Assembly: GCA_021298875.1 (NCBI GenBank) | Contig: JAJTHJ010000238.1 | Coordinates: 1-6,838 of the forward strand | From: Burkholderiales bacterium | GTDB lineage: Bacteria > Pseudomonadota > Gammaproteobacteria > Burkholderiales > Burkholderiaceae_F | DNA: 6,838 nucleotides | Direction: 5' to 3' | In this document: positions 6,454 through 6,838 of the stretch, piece after piece | Position numbering within the stretch: the first letter of the stretch is position 1 | How the letters are laid out: every line of letters begins with the position of its first letter | Program-made: the position numbers and the translations under genes | Notes under the pieces: model-generated | Told to the model about the DNA's origin: nothing | What the model saw: only the letters and a program-made list of their open reading frames with translations | The model's database searches: none

Positions 6454-6838
6454 ATGCGTACGAACCTCATCCCGATTGCCGCCGCGCTTCTGCTTGCCGC
6501 CGGCGTCGCCGCCGCACAGACCTCCGTCAGCTACGGCCGCATCACCGCTGTGCGCCAGGTCACCGTGGACAACGCTCGCGCCCAGACCGGCGGCGCGCTG
6601 ATCGGCGGCGCGCTCGGCGTGGCCAGCGGCTCCGGCCAGTCGGCCAGCAACCGCGCGCTGCGCGGCGTCGGAGGTGCTGCGGTCGGCAACCGGGTCGGCG
6701 GTGCGATGGGCAGCCAGCAGGCCTTTGAGTACACGGTGCTGCTGGGCGGCACCAACACGATCACGATGGTCACCGACCAGGCCGGCCTGCGCGTCGGCGA
6801 CTGCGTGTCGGTCGAGCGTGGCCAGTTCAACAACCTGC
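6454..6838 (+). CDS. Glycine-zipper exported protein, SlyB / 17-kDa antigen-like (3' end outside the window)
   Basis: The frame is open from ATG 6454 to the window edge, giving 128 residues without a stop. A signal peptide (1-21, ending AAA before Gln22) has no lipobox Cys, so unlike the SlyB/Pcp lipoproteins this protein looks soluble-exported or membrane-inserted by its zipper alone. The zipper follows at about 46-58 ('GGALIGGALGVASG') and 71-86 ('GVGGAAVGNRVGGAMG'), giving GxxxG-like spacing of two small-residue helices. The C-terminal part has beta-rich 'FEYTVLL', 'NTITMVTDQAGLRVGDCVSV' with Cys117, typical of the family's domain after the zipper. Family members help maintain envelope integrity, and E. 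coli SlyB stabilises outer-membrane proteins under stress. Its position 52 bases downstream of pldA fits an envelope role. Family call is good; specific function is unknown. Confidence 0.85.
   Translation, partial: MRTNLIPIAAALLLAAGVAAAQTSVSYGRITAVRQVTVDNARAQTGGALIGGALGVASGSGQSASNRALRGVGGAAVGNRVGGAMGSQQAFEYTVLLGGTNTITMVTDQAGLRVGDCVSVERGQFNNL

Noticed and set aside
5279..6601. A second + strand open frame across pldA
   Set aside because: It is a different frame from the OMPLA sequence, with Arg/Pro-rich translation and no family features.
1..6838. CRISPR arrays, tRNA or rRNA genes, insertion sequences, attachment sites
   Set aside because: No regularly spaced repeats, tRNA-like structures, transposase or integrase coding, or terminal inverted repeats were seen by eye.

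Overview
The window is very GC-rich and tightly packed, with five envelope-related genes, or parts of them, plus one small membrane-protein gene. An outer-membrane phospholipase A, a lipoprotein efflux adaptor and an RND pump show a diderm (Gram-negative) bacterium. The GC richness and the short 'C...RLACYD' segment at the N-terminus of the phospholipase fit a betaproteobacterium (Rhodocyclales/Burkholderiales type). That assignment is inferred from family knowledge, not proved here.

Layout: (1) 1-428, + strand: the 3' end of a patatin-like phospholipase gene. (2) 443-5183, - strand, read right to left: a three-gene operon of RND adaptor lipoprotein (4044-5183), RND inner-membrane pump (976-4047) and a small two-helix membrane protein of unknown function (443-979). 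Each junction is a 4-base GTGA overlap and all three genes start with GTG. (3) 5184-5369: a 186-bp divergent intergenic region with three short inverted repeats. (4) 5370-6401, + strand: outer-membrane phospholipase A (pldA) with an intact His/Ser/Asn active site. (5) 6454 to the end, + strand: a glycine-zipper (SlyB/17-kDa-antigen-like) exported protein cut by the window edge.

How they fit together: the adaptor and pump should form the periplasmic and inner-membrane parts of a proton-driven tripartite exporter. No outer-membrane channel gene lies in the window, so the system presumably borrows a TolC/OprM-type channel encoded elsewhere. The small protein is translationally coupled to the pump and is the least described part of the window; it is the best candidate for an unrecognised accessory component. 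Phospholipase genes on both sides (patatin-type and OMPLA-type) and a glycine-zipper envelope protein make this an envelope and lipid-homeostasis neighbourhood. The flanking genes are in separate transcription units, so a functional link to the pump is only suggestive. I saw no RNA genes, insertion sequences, CRISPR arrays or phage genes. This looks like ordinary chromosomal DNA, not an accessory island.
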